DNA of 64,000 nucleotides from Sphingobacteriaceae bacterium (lineage in GTDB: Bacteria; Bacteroidota; Bacteroidia; B-17B0; Aurantibacillaceae): the NCBI GenBank assembly GCA_016715905.1, contig JADJXI010000004.1, forward strand, positions 186,001-250,000, in the 5' to 3' direction. Shown here piece after piece: positions 17,334 through 26,591 of this stretch. The notes below the pieces were generated by a model. The model did not search any database. It saw only the letters and a program-made list of their open reading frames with translations, and had not been told where the DNA came from. Position 1 is the stretch's first letter, and the number at the start of each line of letters is the position of its first letter. Made by a program: the position numbers and the translations under genes.

Positions 17334-17762
17334 TTACTTCTGTTTAAATCCAATAAGAATAACAGCACAGCCTGATCCCGGATTTCGATTAGCATCCAAT
17401 TGGCCTTCTATGGTAACTTCTATGGTACTTTTCACTTTAAAATCCCAATAAGGAGCATTTTTTTGATTTTTATTACTAAATAACAAGTTACGCTCTTGGT
17501 CAAAAATATTAAAAATGAGATTGCCGTCTCCTGTGCCGCTACAAGCAGCTAAACGGTATGTAGTTTCCCCAAAAAAGGTAGAACGGAATTCAGCAGTTTC
17601 TTCAGAATTCAACAATAAAGCTCTATACAATTGACCATCAGAAATAAATTGAGATGTAATGTGCTTGTAACATACATTGGCGATTGTATCGCATTGAGCA
17701 TTCATTTTGTTAATGAACGAGCCTGCTATTACAAATGAAAGTACTATAATTAATTTTTTCAT
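17334..17762 (-). CDS. Secreted protein of unknown function
   Basis: A 142-residue protein with a signal peptide ending NKMNAQ and a mature start CDTIANVCYKH. The domain is not one I recognise. Features are two Cys near the new N-terminus, a central TYRLAACSGTGDGNLIFNIFD segment, and strand-rich C-terminal parts (STIEVTIEGQLD, CAVILIGFKQK). A fold built for ligand or partner binding in the periplasm is plausible, but no catalytic motif is seen. It follows the lipoprotein gene by 18 bases on the same strand, and a strong terminator lies after it, so the pair forms an operon. Confidence 0.7.
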   Translation of the reverse strand: MKKLIIVLSFVIAGSFINKMNAQCDTIANVCYKHITSQFISDGQLYRALLLNSEETAEFRSTFFGETTYRLAACSGTGDGNLIFNIFDQERNLLFSNKNQKNAPYWDFKVKSTIEVTIEGQLDANRNPGSGCAVILIGFKQK

Positions 17763-17780
17763 ATTCTGATTACTGAATGA

Positions 17781-18707
17781 TTATGATTGAGTAGCGTTGA
17801 TTATTTTATCTCTGATTGATTTTATTTTTTCGCTGATTTTTACAATTTGCTCATCGCTTACAGTAACTTCTGTTGTGCTGTTAATGTAAGTTACTTTTTT
17901 GATAGAATCGTCAACGGATGGTTCAAACTTATAGGCGAAAGAGATGCCATCATAAATAACAGATAATTCTTTCAGTTGATTTGTTAGTTCGCTAACTTCA
18001 GCAGCCGAATTAGATCCTAAAATATTGATTAAACTATTTAAGGCTAATTTTTGTTCTGCAATTCTGTATTTGATATCTTCAGTAGGTTTAGACTTATACG
18101 CACTAATTGAAAAATGCATACTTTCCAACCATCCACCGGTTAAAATTAAGCTTGATATGTCAGATCTTTGATTGGTCTTTAAATAATTATCACTTCCGCG
18201 ATAAGCAATTCCAACCAAAACCATCATACTATCCTTATTGGTCACGTTTTTTTGAATTCTTTCCATCGTAGAGGCATCAAAGGCAGCCGAAATACCAAGT
18301 TTATCGGCTAACTGTTTTACTGCTGCTAGATAACCCAGGGCATCCTGAGTTTGACTATAAAGTGAAACATAGCCTAAATCAGCTCCATATATGCCCAAAT
18401 TTAAGGATCTGGTAAAATCAGTTGATAAGGTGTTTACTTTATTTGAAGCCGCAAGAATGGACTTATCATAGTTAATTCCACTTTTCTGAATCAATAATGC
18501 AGTTTGAATTGGAGATGGTACGCTAAAAAGTTGACCTCCAATATTCAATACAGAAGTTTTTACTGTATCTGAAGTTTCAACAATTTCATCTTTGTTGCCA
18601 TCGTCTTTTTTTCCATCACCGCATGAGTTTAGGGTAAAAAGACTTAGCATTGCAATTACTGCCGGGGTTATGAATTGATTTTTCATTAAATTTTTTTTGA
18701 TATTCAT
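17781..18707 (-). CDS. Lipoprotein, paralogue of the one at 62523-63374
   Basis: A helical lipoprotein of about 308 residues with a signal peptide ending LFTLNSC, then an Asp/Lys/Glu-rich linker and a helical body. I place the start at the ATG at 18707; the ATG at 18686 (MKNQFITP...) is equally reasonable. The body matches the protein at 62523-63374 along most of its length: NLGIYGADLGYVSLYSQTQD versus NLGVYNIDMSYAMV, NKDSMMVLVGIAYRGSDNYLKTN versus NKDSLFKIIDEIFVKSDDYLRTN, and GGWLESMHFSISAYK versus GSWLESLYIVCKVGE. I recognise no function. It belongs to a family anchored in an envelope membrane and is cotranscribed with the secreted protein at 17334. Confidence 0.8.
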   Translation of the reverse strand: MNIKKNLMKNQFITPAVIAMLSLFTLNSCGDGKKDDGNKDEIVETSDTVKTSVLNIGGQLFSVPSPIQTALLIQKSGINYDKSILAASNKVNTLSTDFTRSLNLGIYGADLGYVSLYSQTQDALGYLAAVKQLADKLGISAAFDASTMERIQKNVTNKDSMMVLVGIAYRGSDNYLKTNQRSDISSLILTGGWLESMHFSISAYKSKPTEDIKYRIAEQKLALNSLINILGSNSAAEVSELTNQLKELSVIYDGISFAYKFEPSVDDSIKKVTYINSTTEVTVSDEQIVKISEKIKSIRDKIINATQS

Positions 18708-18769
18708 CGACAAAATACTGTTTTTGAAGGATTAAATCGGTGCAAGTAAATAAAAAATACTGAAATCAA

Positions 18770-18793
18770 CAAAAAAAGATGTTAATCAACATC
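18770..18793 (-). terminator. Weak rho-independent terminator after the 18852-19292 gene
   Basis: On the minus strand GATGTT, loop GATT, AACATC is followed by seven T. The stem has only six pairs, so the call is tentative, but the position downstream of the stop at 18852 is right. Confidence 0.45.
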
Positions 18794-18851
18794 AGCTTGA
18801 TTTGTTAAAATCAATACAGGCAATTCACTGATTTACACGATTGAGAATTGA

Positions 18852-19292
18852 CTAATTATTATCGCCGCCAAAGTACGTTTCTTCAATGATATCTGCATTA
18901 TAAGCCACGTCGTATATCACTTCATTTAAGATGGTTTCATTGGTTAATTCTACGGGCTGAACGGCTTGTACAATTATTGTTTCGCATGGTTCACCATTTG
19001 CTCTTTTATCTGTAGTAACGGTAACTTGTGCGTAAGTTCCATACCCGCCTTCTTTTAATAGTTTGTAGTGGTTTAAGTTAGGATTATATTCTCCACATCG
19101 GCTATTCATGTAAACTACATCTTTACCGAAATGTCTGCCGGCAATGATCCATGCATAAACCATCTGATATCTCCATGAACCATCCTTCATTTTAATGGCC
19201 ACATCCATCCTGAATACACCCGGACTTATTTCGTCGAGCTTGTATTTCCATTTGTTTGCAATATTTGTTATTGCAGTTTTTAAATCAAACAT
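18852..19292 (-). CDS. Small cytosolic protein of unknown function
   Basis: A 146-residue protein without signal peptide or membrane segment. It starts with an amphipathic helix (DLKTAITNIANKWKYKLDEI) and continues as a strand-rich domain (GVFRMDVAIKMKDGSWRYQMVYAWI, DVVYMNSRCGEYN), ending in a helix-forming acidic tail. The helix plus antiparallel sheet pattern resembles YbjN-like or type III secretion chaperone-like folds, but I see no decisive motif and make no functional claim. It stands alone on the minus strand with its own promoter-like sequence and a weak terminator. Confidence 0.65.
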   Translation of the reverse strand: MFDLKTAITNIANKWKYKLDEISPGVFRMDVAIKMKDGSWRYQMVYAWIIAGRHFGKDVVYMNSRCGEYNPNLNHYKLLKEGGYGTYAQVTVTTDKRANGEPCETIIVQAVQPVELTNETILNEVIYDVAYNADIIEETYFGGDNN

Positions 19293-19315
19293 AATTATTG
19301 GTTTTTTTAGTAATT

Positions 19316-19323
19316 CAAATTTA
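19316..19323 (-). promoter_or_regulatory. Candidate -7 element for the 18852-19292 gene
   Basis: TAAATTTG on the minus strand is an exact match to TAnnTTTG, about 24 bases before the ATG at 19292. A partial -33 element (ATTG) lies 18 bases upstream of it. Confidence 0.45.
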
Positions 19324-19350
19324 TCAAATAAATGGAAAAAGCAATAACAA

Positions 19351-21843
19351 TTAGAAATTTATTTGTAACCTAACATTTAATTGACGATTGGTCAAATAAT
19401 TAGGTACAGCGTAACGGTTTCCTGTTACATCTTGAATCCAAGTATAGGAAATAGTGTTTTGCACCTGTAACAGATTAAATACTTCCAGATAAATCCACAT
19501 TTCCCGTAATTTATTAAAGGCATTTTTTGTTTTCAGTTCTCTTCCTTTTTTCAAAACGTTATACGCAAATCCTGCATCTACTCTCCGGTAGGGCGGCATA
19601 CGTAATACCTGTTGCCAGCGAATGTGTGTAGGTGGACCGAAAGGAAGTCCGCTCCCGAATTGCAGATTCATGTTAAATTTAAATGCCGGTGCTTTTGGTA
19701 AATAATCCTGAAAAAATAAACCGAATGTTACTAACTGATCGGTAGGTCTTGGAATTTCACCCGGATCAATTTGAACACTGTCGGCTTTCACCTGATCAAA
19801 AGTATAACCCTTAATAATTTCTTCATTGCGGCTATTGTAATAAACATAATGAATATTGTCTTTAGAGTATTCATAGGTTCTCATCAATCCAATGCTTGCC
19901 CAACTTTCAACCCCCTTTACAAATTCACCATTAATTCTTAAATCCAATCCGGTAGCGTAACCTTTTGAGTTGTTATTTGCAAAATATCTAATCCGAACAT
20001 TGTCAATTTCATAAGTATTTAGTTGACTTAAATTTTTGTAATAGATAGCGCTGATTAATTTAAACGGTCGTTCCCATAATTTAAAAATATAATCACCGCT
20101 CAGTACCAAGTGGATGGATTGTTGTGCTTTAACATTGGTATTAATTGTACCATTTAACGTTCTTAACTCGCGGTAAAATGGAGGTTGATAGTAAAGTCCG
20201 GAACTTATTTTAAATAACCAATCGGCTTTCCAATTGGGTTTATAAGCAAGAGTGATTCGTGGTGAAATTAATAATTGCTCATTTATAGTCCAGTAATTCG
20301 CTCTAATTCCTGCTGTAAAAATGATATCTGAAGAGTCTTTTAATTTTTGATTAAAGTTGTATTGGGTATAACACTGCAACCTTTGGCTTGGTAATGATAT
20401 TTTCGTTTTATACACATCAATTAAATCGATAGAATTAACGCTATAAGGAACTAAATAACCGGCTGAGTCAACAGACCTCCATTCACTTAATTTATCATCT
20501 ATATTTTCCAACTGATATCTAGCGCCCCAAAGTAATTGTTGTTTTTCTTTCACATTAAAAATCCCTTTGTGTTCAAAATTAATTACACTTGCTTTTAAAT
20601 AATTTCTTCCGTTATTGATAAAGGTGCCCACGCCCCTGTTAAAGGCAACTTGTCCGAATGTTGTTTTGCCGAGGTCAGCCTCCAATTGATCAATATAATA
20701 TTGCCCCTGTACTGTGTATATTTCTTCCTCATTGGCTTGGTAAGCAGATGAAATAAATTTCAATTTTGTTCTGCCGTTTGGTTTGTATGTTGCTGCTATA
20801 CCGGCCATGCTGGTATTGTATTGCATCAATTCACGACCATCAAAATAAACGGTAAGTTTTAAAGCGTCATTTACAGTCCCGAATGTAGTTTCTCTGTTCG
20901 TGGGAATCACCAAATATTTATTACTATTTATATTTCCTAAAAATTCCACTTTAAATTTTGGGTTTACATCAAAAGTTAAAAAGCTTTGAAAATCAAGTGC
21001 GGTTGGACGATATTCTCCTCGGGTGTCTAAACTTTTCAATAAATAAACATTACTTCTATAACGCGTACCGATGTTCCAGGCCACCAATCTGTTTTTACTG
21101 ATACCTTGAAGTTGCACATTTCCTCCCAGTAAACTCGCCGATGCATTACCTTCAAATTTCAACGGCTTTTTATAAGTAATATCTAAAACACTGCTCATTT
21201 TATCGCCGTATCTGGCTTCAAATCCTCCTGCTGAAAAATTAATATTTTGCACCATAAATGGGTTGGCAAAACTTAATCCTTCTTGCTGTCCGCTTCTGAC
21301 TAAGAAAGGACGATACACTTCAATGTCATTCACGTAAACCAGGTTTTCATCAAAGTTACCACCTCGTACACTATACCCGCTACTTAATTCATTGTTGCTG
21401 CTAACTCCTAATTGCGTTTTGATGATGTCTTCAATATTTCCGGTTGGACTGGGTAATTGGTTAAAAATTAAAGGATCAATGCGAATTGCTTCTTCACTTC
21501 TGCTTTTTAGGTCTCGCACTTCAATTTCAGTTAAGTTATTTTTAAATTTTAATTGAGGTGAAAAAGTTATTTTTTCTCCTGGCTTAGCAATTAAGGTATG
21601 CGTAATAGTTTGGTAACTCGGACTAAAAAATAAAACAGTAATCAAAACATTTGCGTCAATTTTCAGCGTATAAAAACCATTTTCTTTACTGTAAGTGTAT
21701 TGTGACTGATTTTCTTTAACTCCAATAGTAACACCTTCCAGTGCATCATCATCACCTCCTTTTACAAATCCGCTCAGTTCTGCTGTTTGAGCCGAGAGCA
21801 ATGCTGAGTAAATTAGGGAGAAAAAAAATAAATATTTGCGTAT
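19351..21843 (-). CDS. TonB-dependent outer-membrane receptor with CarboxypepD-reg-like domain
   Basis: A protein of about 830 residues. An N-terminal carboxypeptidase-regulatory-like domain (GFVKGGDDDALEGVTIGV...) is followed by a TonB plug domain (NIEDIIKTQLGVSSNNELSSGYSVRGGNFDENLVYVNDIEV) and a long beta-barrel ending RQLNVRLQINF, with the usual terminal Phe. The substrate is unknown and no SusD partner is adjacent. The start is a puzzle. The first standard start codon is a TTG at 21801, which would cut the signal peptide, yet the frame is open upstream and encodes RKYLFFFSLIYSALLSAQ, a perfect signal peptide. The codon immediately before it is ATA (21843), and no ATG, GTG or TTG occurs before the in-frame stop at 21862-21864. 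I place the start at that ATA; CTG at 21852 is the alternative. Confidence 0.85.
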   Translation of the reverse strand: MRKYLFFFSLIYSALLSAQTAELSGFVKGGDDDALEGVTIGVKENQSQYTYSKENGFYTLKIDANVLITVLFFSPSYQTITHTLIAKPGEKITFSPQLKFKNNLTEIEVRDLKSRSEEAIRIDPLIFNQLPSPTGNIEDIIKTQLGVSSNNELSSGYSVRGGNFDENLVYVNDIEVYRPFLVRSGQQEGLSFANPFMVQNINFSAGGFEARYGDKMSSVLDITYKKPLKFEGNASASLLGGNVQLQGISKNRLVAWNIGTRYRSNVYLLKSLDTRGEYRPTALDFQSFLTFDVNPKFKVEFLGNINSNKYLVIPTNRETTFGTVNDALKLTVYFDGRELMQYNTSMAGIAATYKPNGRTKLKFISSAYQANEEEIYTVQGQYYIDQLEADLGKTTFGQVAFNRGVGTFINNGRNYLKASVINFEHKGIFNVKEKQQLLWGARYQLENIDDKLSEWRSVDSAGYLVPYSVNSIDLIDVYKTKISLPSQRLQCYTQYNFNQKLKDSSDIIFTAGIRANYWTINEQLLISPRITLAYKPNWKADWLFKISSGLYYQPPFYRELRTLNGTINTNVKAQQSIHLVLSGDYIFKLWERPFKLISAIYYKNLSQLNTYEIDNVRIRYFANNNSKGYATGLDLRINGEFVKGVESWASIGLMRTYEYSKDNIHYVYYNSRNEEIIKGYTFDQVKADSVQIDPGEIPRPTDQLVTFGLFFQDYLPKAPAFKFNMNLQFGSGLPFGPPTHIRWQQVLRMPPYRRVDAGFAYNVLKKGRELKTKNAFNKLREMWIYLEVFNLLQVQNTISYTWIQDVTGNRYAVPNYLTNRQLNVRLQINF

Positions 21844-21913
21844 CCGATTCAGAACTATTAATTAACGAAGATAAGTAGTATTTATTACTTCGGGAACCAA
21901 TATAAAATTTAAT

Positions 21914-23803
21914 TTATTCAACACTTGCACTGTTGTGAATAAGCGTTTGGTTATAGGTTTGTAAAAACGCTTTAAACTGTTGTTCGGTTATGGAATTAGG
22001 TTGATAAAAGTTAATCACATTATGGTGCAATGAACTATCTCGCTTAAAATTATAAATGGCTGTTAATTTATCACGATTGTAAACCTGAAGAATGGAATCA
22101 CATACCACATACACCGAGCCGTTTTCGTAGTAATAACAATTATTTCCGTTTCGCTTAGAGAAACTTTGTCCCAGGGAGAAAAAGGGTTTTGAATACCCCA
22201 TCATATGCAAAGCAGTCGGTAAAATATCTATTTGCGAAAAACTGTGCGTGTAAGTGCCTTTGAATCGATGATCAGCAGTGTAAAATGCAATAGGAATTGA
22301 TTTTAATCCAACGGTGTTTTTAAAAAACGGATGTTCTGACAGGCTACAGTGGTCGGCGGTCATAATAAATAAAGTATTATTGAACCATGCACATTTTTTA
22401 GCTGCATTAAAAAACTGCTGCAAACAAAAATCAGCGTACCCAACCGACTCCAGGTTTTCCATATGGCCTTTACGAAAACGATTTTTGTATTTCTCAGGGA
22501 TGTTATAAGGATGATGGGAGCTTAACGTAAAAATTGTGCTATGAAAAGGTTCTTGAAACCCGTTCATTTGTTTTATAGCGTATTGTAAAAAGGGTTCATC
22601 CCAAATTCCCCAAAAACCATCAAAATCTGAATTGTTATTGTATTCGTTTTTTCCGAAATAATGTTTATAACCTGCAATTTTTGCATACGTGTCAAAATTC
22701 ATGGTTCCGTTAAATCCGCCATGAAAAAACGCAGTGGTATATCCTTCCTTATTTAATATGCTTGCAAATGAAGTTTGGCGATTATTTGCGAATGAAGAAT
22801 TAATTATGGGGTTTTCCATTAAGGATGGAAAGGAGGAAAGTATGGCGGGTATTCCTTCAATGGATTTTGCGCCATTGGCAAAAGCGTTATTAAAAACAAA
22901 AGATTCTTGCATTAAAGAATCGAAAAATGGAGTATAACTTTTAATGTTACCTAAAGCTGTATATTCTTTGGCGAAGCTTTCAAGAATTAAAACCACAACA
23001 TTTGTCTTTTTAAAAGTGCTGTCTCCAAACTGATGTAAAGGATTAAATAATGTTTTTAATTCATCTTCTTTATAAAACTGATAAGCTTCAGGTATATCTT
23101 CTCCTATTGATTTAATAATTGTAAAGGATGTGTTTAAAATGATTGGCGCAAATTGAGGTGCGTGATAATTGGCAGCATCCACTATGTCAATAGGGTTCCT
23201 GTTTATTCCACCTCGTATACAGAGAAAAGTTATAAAAACAACAGAAAGAGCAATAGATGTTTGACGAAGTTTGGCTTTAGTAGATTTTAAAGGAATCCAA
23301 GAATTTTTATTAAAATAATTTTTACGAATAAATAAAACCAAACTTATTATAATACCTAAAAACACTAATAAAACCCACCAAAAATCAACAAAAAACACGG
23401 GTAGTAATTTCATTAAATCTGTTTGTCCGCCTATTTGATTGAACAAATCGGATCCTGATCTTTTTCTGATAAATGAAAAGTAGGCCATATCAATACAATT
23501 GGGCAATAAAAACAGGGCATTCATAAATACGTATATGAATCGTATTGTTTTTTGAATAAATTTTTGAGCGAATAAATGAACGGGTAAAATCGAAAGAAGA
23601 ATAAATAAAGAATTGGATACGGCAATGCTAAAGGAGTCAAAACGCAGGCCGTACCAACAATCAACGATTAATTCAACAAAAGTGATGTCAGGAAAGAATT
23701 TATAGTTGGCCAGATAAAATAAAATTCGGCTAAGCAAGTATAATAAGTATATAAAACTTAATCTTAAGACTAATAATTTAATTTGACTGCTATAGTTGTT
23801 CAT
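21914..23803 (-). CDS. LTA synthase/sulfatase-superfamily membrane phosphotransferase
   Basis: A 629-residue protein with about five N-terminal membrane helices (residues about 10-205) followed by an extracytoplasmic alkaline-phosphatase/sulfatase-fold domain. The metal-site motifs are visible: VVLILESFAKEY at the start of the domain, a nucleophile region FANGAKSIEGIPAILSS, and TADHCSLSEHPFF near residue 500. LtaS-family enzymes transfer phosphoglycerol or phosphoethanolamine-type groups to lipids or glycans on the outer face of the inner membrane. In Gram-negative Bacteroidota the acceptor is usually unknown. The nucleophile in this position appears to be Ser rather than the Thr of LtaS. The gene is divergent from recQ with 41 bases between starts. 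Confidence 0.85.
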   Translation of the reverse strand: MNNYSSQIKLLVLRLSFIYLLYLLSRILFYLANYKFFPDITFVELIVDCWYGLRFDSFSIAVSNSLFILLSILPVHLFAQKFIQKTIRFIYVFMNALFLLPNCIDMAYFSFIRKRSGSDLFNQIGGQTDLMKLLPVFFVDFWWVLLVFLGIIISLVLFIRKNYFNKNSWIPLKSTKAKLRQTSIALSVVFITFLCIRGGINRNPIDIVDAANYHAPQFAPIILNTSFTIIKSIGEDIPEAYQFYKEDELKTLFNPLHQFGDSTFKKTNVVVLILESFAKEYTALGNIKSYTPFFDSLMQESFVFNNAFANGAKSIEGIPAILSSFPSLMENPIINSSFANNRQTSFASILNKEGYTTAFFHGGFNGTMNFDTYAKIAGYKHYFGKNEYNNNSDFDGFWGIWDEPFLQYAIKQMNGFQEPFHSTIFTLSSHHPYNIPEKYKNRFRKGHMENLESVGYADFCLQQFFNAAKKCAWFNNTLFIMTADHCSLSEHPFFKNTVGLKSIPIAFYTADHRFKGTYTHSFSQIDILPTALHMMGYSKPFFSLGQSFSKRNGNNCYYYENGSVYVVCDSILQVYNRDKLTAIYNFKRDSSLHHNVINFYQPNSITEQQFKAFLQTYNQTLIHNSASVE

Positions 23804-23813
23804 TTCGGCATCG

Positions 23814-23821
23814 CAAATTTA
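23814..23821 (-). promoter_or_regulatory. Candidate -7 element of the LtaS-like gene
   Basis: TAAATTTG on the minus strand matches TAnnTTTG exactly and lies 10 bases before the ATG at 23803, so the transcript would have almost no leader. No clear -33 element is seen. On the plus strand TAAATTTA (23826-23833) in the same 41-base gap could serve recQ. Confidence 0.4.
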
Positions 23822-23844
23822 TTCATAAATTTAACAGGTGCATT

Positions 23845-25746
23845 ATGTCTGATAAAATAAGGGAAAATATACGTGAGATTTTAAAACGGTATTGGAAACA
23901 TGATTCTTTCCGGCCTCTGCAAGAAGAAATTATTTTATCTGTATTGGCTAAAAACGATACGTTGGCTTTATTACCAACGGGAGGAGGAAAATCACTTTGC
24001 TTTCAAATTCCCGGCTTAGTTTTAGGTGGTACCACATTGGTGATTTCCCCTTTAATTGCCTTAATGAATGATCAGGTAAATCAATTGAGAAAGAAAGGTA
24101 TTTCAGCTATCGCGATTTCTTCTTCAATGACCTTTAAGGAGATCGATATTGCTTTAAATAATGCAGCGCTGGGACATGTTCAGTTTTTGTATATTTCTCC
24201 CGAGCGATTGCAAAATGAAGATTTTAAAGCTAAGCTTGCTTACCTTCCAATAAATTTAATAGCCGTAGATGAAGCTCATTGTATTTCGCAGTGGGGTTAT
24301 GATTTTCGTCCGAGTTTCTTACACATTAAAGATTTACGTTTGATTTTTGATAAAATTCCAATTATAGCATTAACCGCTAGTGCCACTAAGGAAGTAAAGG
24401 AAGATATTCAGGTTAAACTAGAGTTTAAAAATCAGCAAATTTTTCACAGCTCATTTGAAAGAAAAAACTTGCGTTATGTGGTGCAAGTTGAAGAAAATAA
24501 ATTTGAGCGCTTGGTGAAACTCATACAAAACGTAGGAGGTAGTGGAATTGTTTACGCCAGAAACAGAAGAAACTGTGAAGAAACAGCGAAATTCCTGAAA
24601 CAAAATAAATTTTCGGCTGAAGCTTATCATGCCGGAATGAATTATTTGAATCGTTCTAAAATACAAGAAGATTGGGCTTCAGATAAAATTCAAATTATTT
24701 GTGCCACTAATGCATTTGGAATGGGTGTAGATAAGGCGAATGTTAGATTTGTAGTACACCTAGATTTACCGGATAGTTTGGAAGCTTATTTTCAGGAAGC
24801 AGGAAGAGCAGGGCGGGACGGATTAACGGCTTACGCAGTTATTTTTTGTACGGAAGCCGATCGGGTTAAATTAGTTGATCGTTATTTATTAAACTTTCCG
24901 GAAATTGAACAAATCAAACAAGCTTATTCAGCCATTTGCAATTATTATCAAATAGCGGTTAACTCCGGGGAAGGTGTAAGCGTTGATTTTGATATTGAAA
25001 AAATTTGTGCCAGTTACAATTTGCAGGCCTTAACAGTATATAATAGTATTAAATTTTTGGAGAAAGAAAATTATGTTTCTCTTTTCGAAGCCGGATTTGA
25101 GCCGTCTAAAGTTCATATTTTAGTTAACAAAGAAACATTGTATGAATTTGAGTTGCGATTTCCAAAGCATGAGTACTTAATCAAAACCTTACTTCGGAGT
25201 TATGGCGGATTATTTGAGAATTACGTTCATATTAGTGAAAACTTATTGGCACAACGTATAAAATCGAGTTCGCAATTAGTTTCTTCTCAATTAAAACTTT
25301 TGCACGATAATAAGTTATTGGCCTACATACCACAGGCAAAAATGCCAAAACTAATTTTTACCCGTAATAGAATTAACGCCAATCATCTTCAGTTTGACCC
25401 CAAAAATTATGAGCTTCTGAAACAACTTTATTTAAAAAGAATAGAGGATGTAATTGCCTATTCAAAAAATGATAAGATTTGCCGACAAAGTCAATTGCTG
25501 ATGTATTTTAATGAGTTTGACAATCACAATTGTGGTCATTGCGATGTTTGTTTAGCTTTGAAACCAAAAGATTTGGGTAAAGCCAAGGAAAAAATTAAAT
25601 CCTTACTCGCTTTAAAAAGACAAAATTTATCAGACTTAAAACAAGGAATGCTTATCTATAATCACGATACCTGGATTATGGCCTTGAATGAATTGATAGA
25701 TGATAATATTGTGGGAGAAGGAGAGAACGGTTACTTTCTCAAATAA
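23845..25746 (+). CDS. recQ: ATP-dependent DNA helicase RecQ
   Basis: A 633-residue superfamily 2 3'-5' DNA helicase of recombination and repair. Visible motifs are the Q-motif region FRPLQEEII, Walker A PTGGGKS, the DEAH box with aromatic-rich loop DEAHCISQWGYDFRPSF, motif III ALTASAT, and motif VI EAGRAGRDG. The RecQ-C zinc-binding region has one Cys in ICRQSQLL and three in CGHCDVC. A winged-helix region precedes the zinc segment only in part, and no HRDC domain is recognisable. The last about 60 residues (KIKSLLALKRQNLSDLKQG...) are a different short helical tail. The length fits the shorter of the RecQ types found in Bacteroidota. Confidence 0.95.
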   Translation: MSDKIRENIREILKRYWKHDSFRPLQEEIILSVLAKNDTLALLPTGGGKSLCFQIPGLVLGGTTLVISPLIALMNDQVNQLRKKGISAIAISSSMTFKEIDIALNNAALGHVQFLYISPERLQNEDFKAKLAYLPINLIAVDEAHCISQWGYDFRPSFLHIKDLRLIFDKIPIIALTASATKEVKEDIQVKLEFKNQQIFHSSFERKNLRYVVQVEENKFERLVKLIQNVGGSGIVYARNRRNCEETAKFLKQNKFSAEAYHAGMNYLNRSKIQEDWASDKIQIICATNAFGMGVDKANVRFVVHLDLPDSLEAYFQEAGRAGRDGLTAYAVIFCTEADRVKLVDRYLLNFPEIEQIKQAYSAICNYYQIAVNSGEGVSVDFDIEKICASYNLQALTVYNSIKFLEKENYVSLFEAGFEPSKVHILVNKETLYEFELRFPKHEYLIKTLLRSYGGLFENYVHISENLLAQRIKSSSQLVSSQLKLLHDNKLLAYIPQAKMPKLIFTRNRINANHLQFDPKNYELLKQLYLKRIEDVIAYSKNDKICRQSQLLMYFNEFDNHNCGHCDVCLALKPKDLGKAKEKIKSLLALKRQNLSDLKQGMLIYNHDTWIMALNELIDDNIVGEGENGYFLK

Positions 25747-25747
25747 T

Positions 25748-26548
25748 TTAATCGATATTAAATTTTCCGCTTTTTCTGTGTGGTCCGCTTGCTATCTGAT
25801 AAATATAAACACCCGACTTTAAATTTTCAATACGTAAACTAGCCGAATCTGCCACTTGAAATTCTTCGCTCAATATCATTTTCCCATTTAAATCAAGAAT
25901 TTGTATAGTTGATGTTTCCGCCTTGTTGAATTTGGCTGTAAGATATTGGCGATTAAATGATACTTGCATACCCTCAGAAGCATTCTGCCATTCTTTTACT
26001 CCGGCCGCATTATTATAATACACTGTAATACTCGCCCCATTAGCTACCGTTAATTGAGCGTTGGCAACACTTGAAAATAATTTGAAATTAAAACCAAATC
26101 CAGGCGAATTAATATCAGCTGGTGTTAAATACATATTCCAGGTATCGTTTGGTCCGCCAAAACTCAGGTTACCGGAGGTTCCAAAATAAGGGCTTTCAGG
26201 CGATTTGTCTTCTCCATTCATGGTCCCATTTAATAACAAAACAACCAACGAATCTTTAAGTGTGTTTGCCGGAGTGGCGAAAGTTGTATAACCGTATTCC
26301 ACCTTTACCCCTGTAATACTGGCGGTAGCCGGAATATTAAAGTTGTAATTGGTATGCATTAAACGTTTAGAATTGGTGGCCATGGGAAAATAAACCCAAG
26401 GTTTATAAGGAGTGGTAAAGCTCCATAATTCGCCCGGACAACCGCAATTGGATACAACAGAAGTATTGTTTACTGCACTTTGTGCCATTATACTTTTTTG
26501 AGCAAAAAAAGCAGAAAGGAATAATATTGAAACTAAAATTTTTTGCAT
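25748..26548 (-). CDS. Secreted protein with T9SS type A sorting domain
   Basis: A 266-residue exported protein. I use the ATG at 26548, which gives a standard signal peptide ending KSIMAQ; a GTG at 26566 would only add six residues. The mature part begins with a Cys-containing stretch (NCGCPGELWSFTTPYKPW) and a beta-sandwich that I do not recognise. Its last about 75 residues (FNRQYLTAKFNKAETSTIQILDLNGKMI..., GVYIYQIASG, KSGKFNID) form a T9SS type A sorting domain, so it is a T9SS cargo protein. It is convergent with recQ with a single base between the stop codons. Confidence 0.8.
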   Translation of the reverse strand: MQKILVSILFLSAFFAQKSIMAQSAVNNTSVVSNCGCPGELWSFTTPYKPWVYFPMATNSKRLMHTNYNFNIPATASITGVKVEYGYTTFATPANTLKDSLVVLLLNGTMNGEDKSPESPYFGTSGNLSFGGPNDTWNMYLTPADINSPGFGFNFKLFSSVANAQLTVANGASITVYYNNAAGVKEWQNASEGMQVSFNRQYLTAKFNKAETSTIQILDLNGKMILSEEFQVADSASLRIENLKSGVYIYQIASGPHRKSGKFNID

Positions 26549-26591
26549 GATATAAAAACTTAACACACTAAATTACAAAAAAATAATCACA

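Noticed and set aside
25748..26548. Glycoside hydrolase or protease domain in the T9SS cargo protein
   Set aside because: No catalytic motif is visible in the beta-sandwich part; only the sorting domain can be supported.
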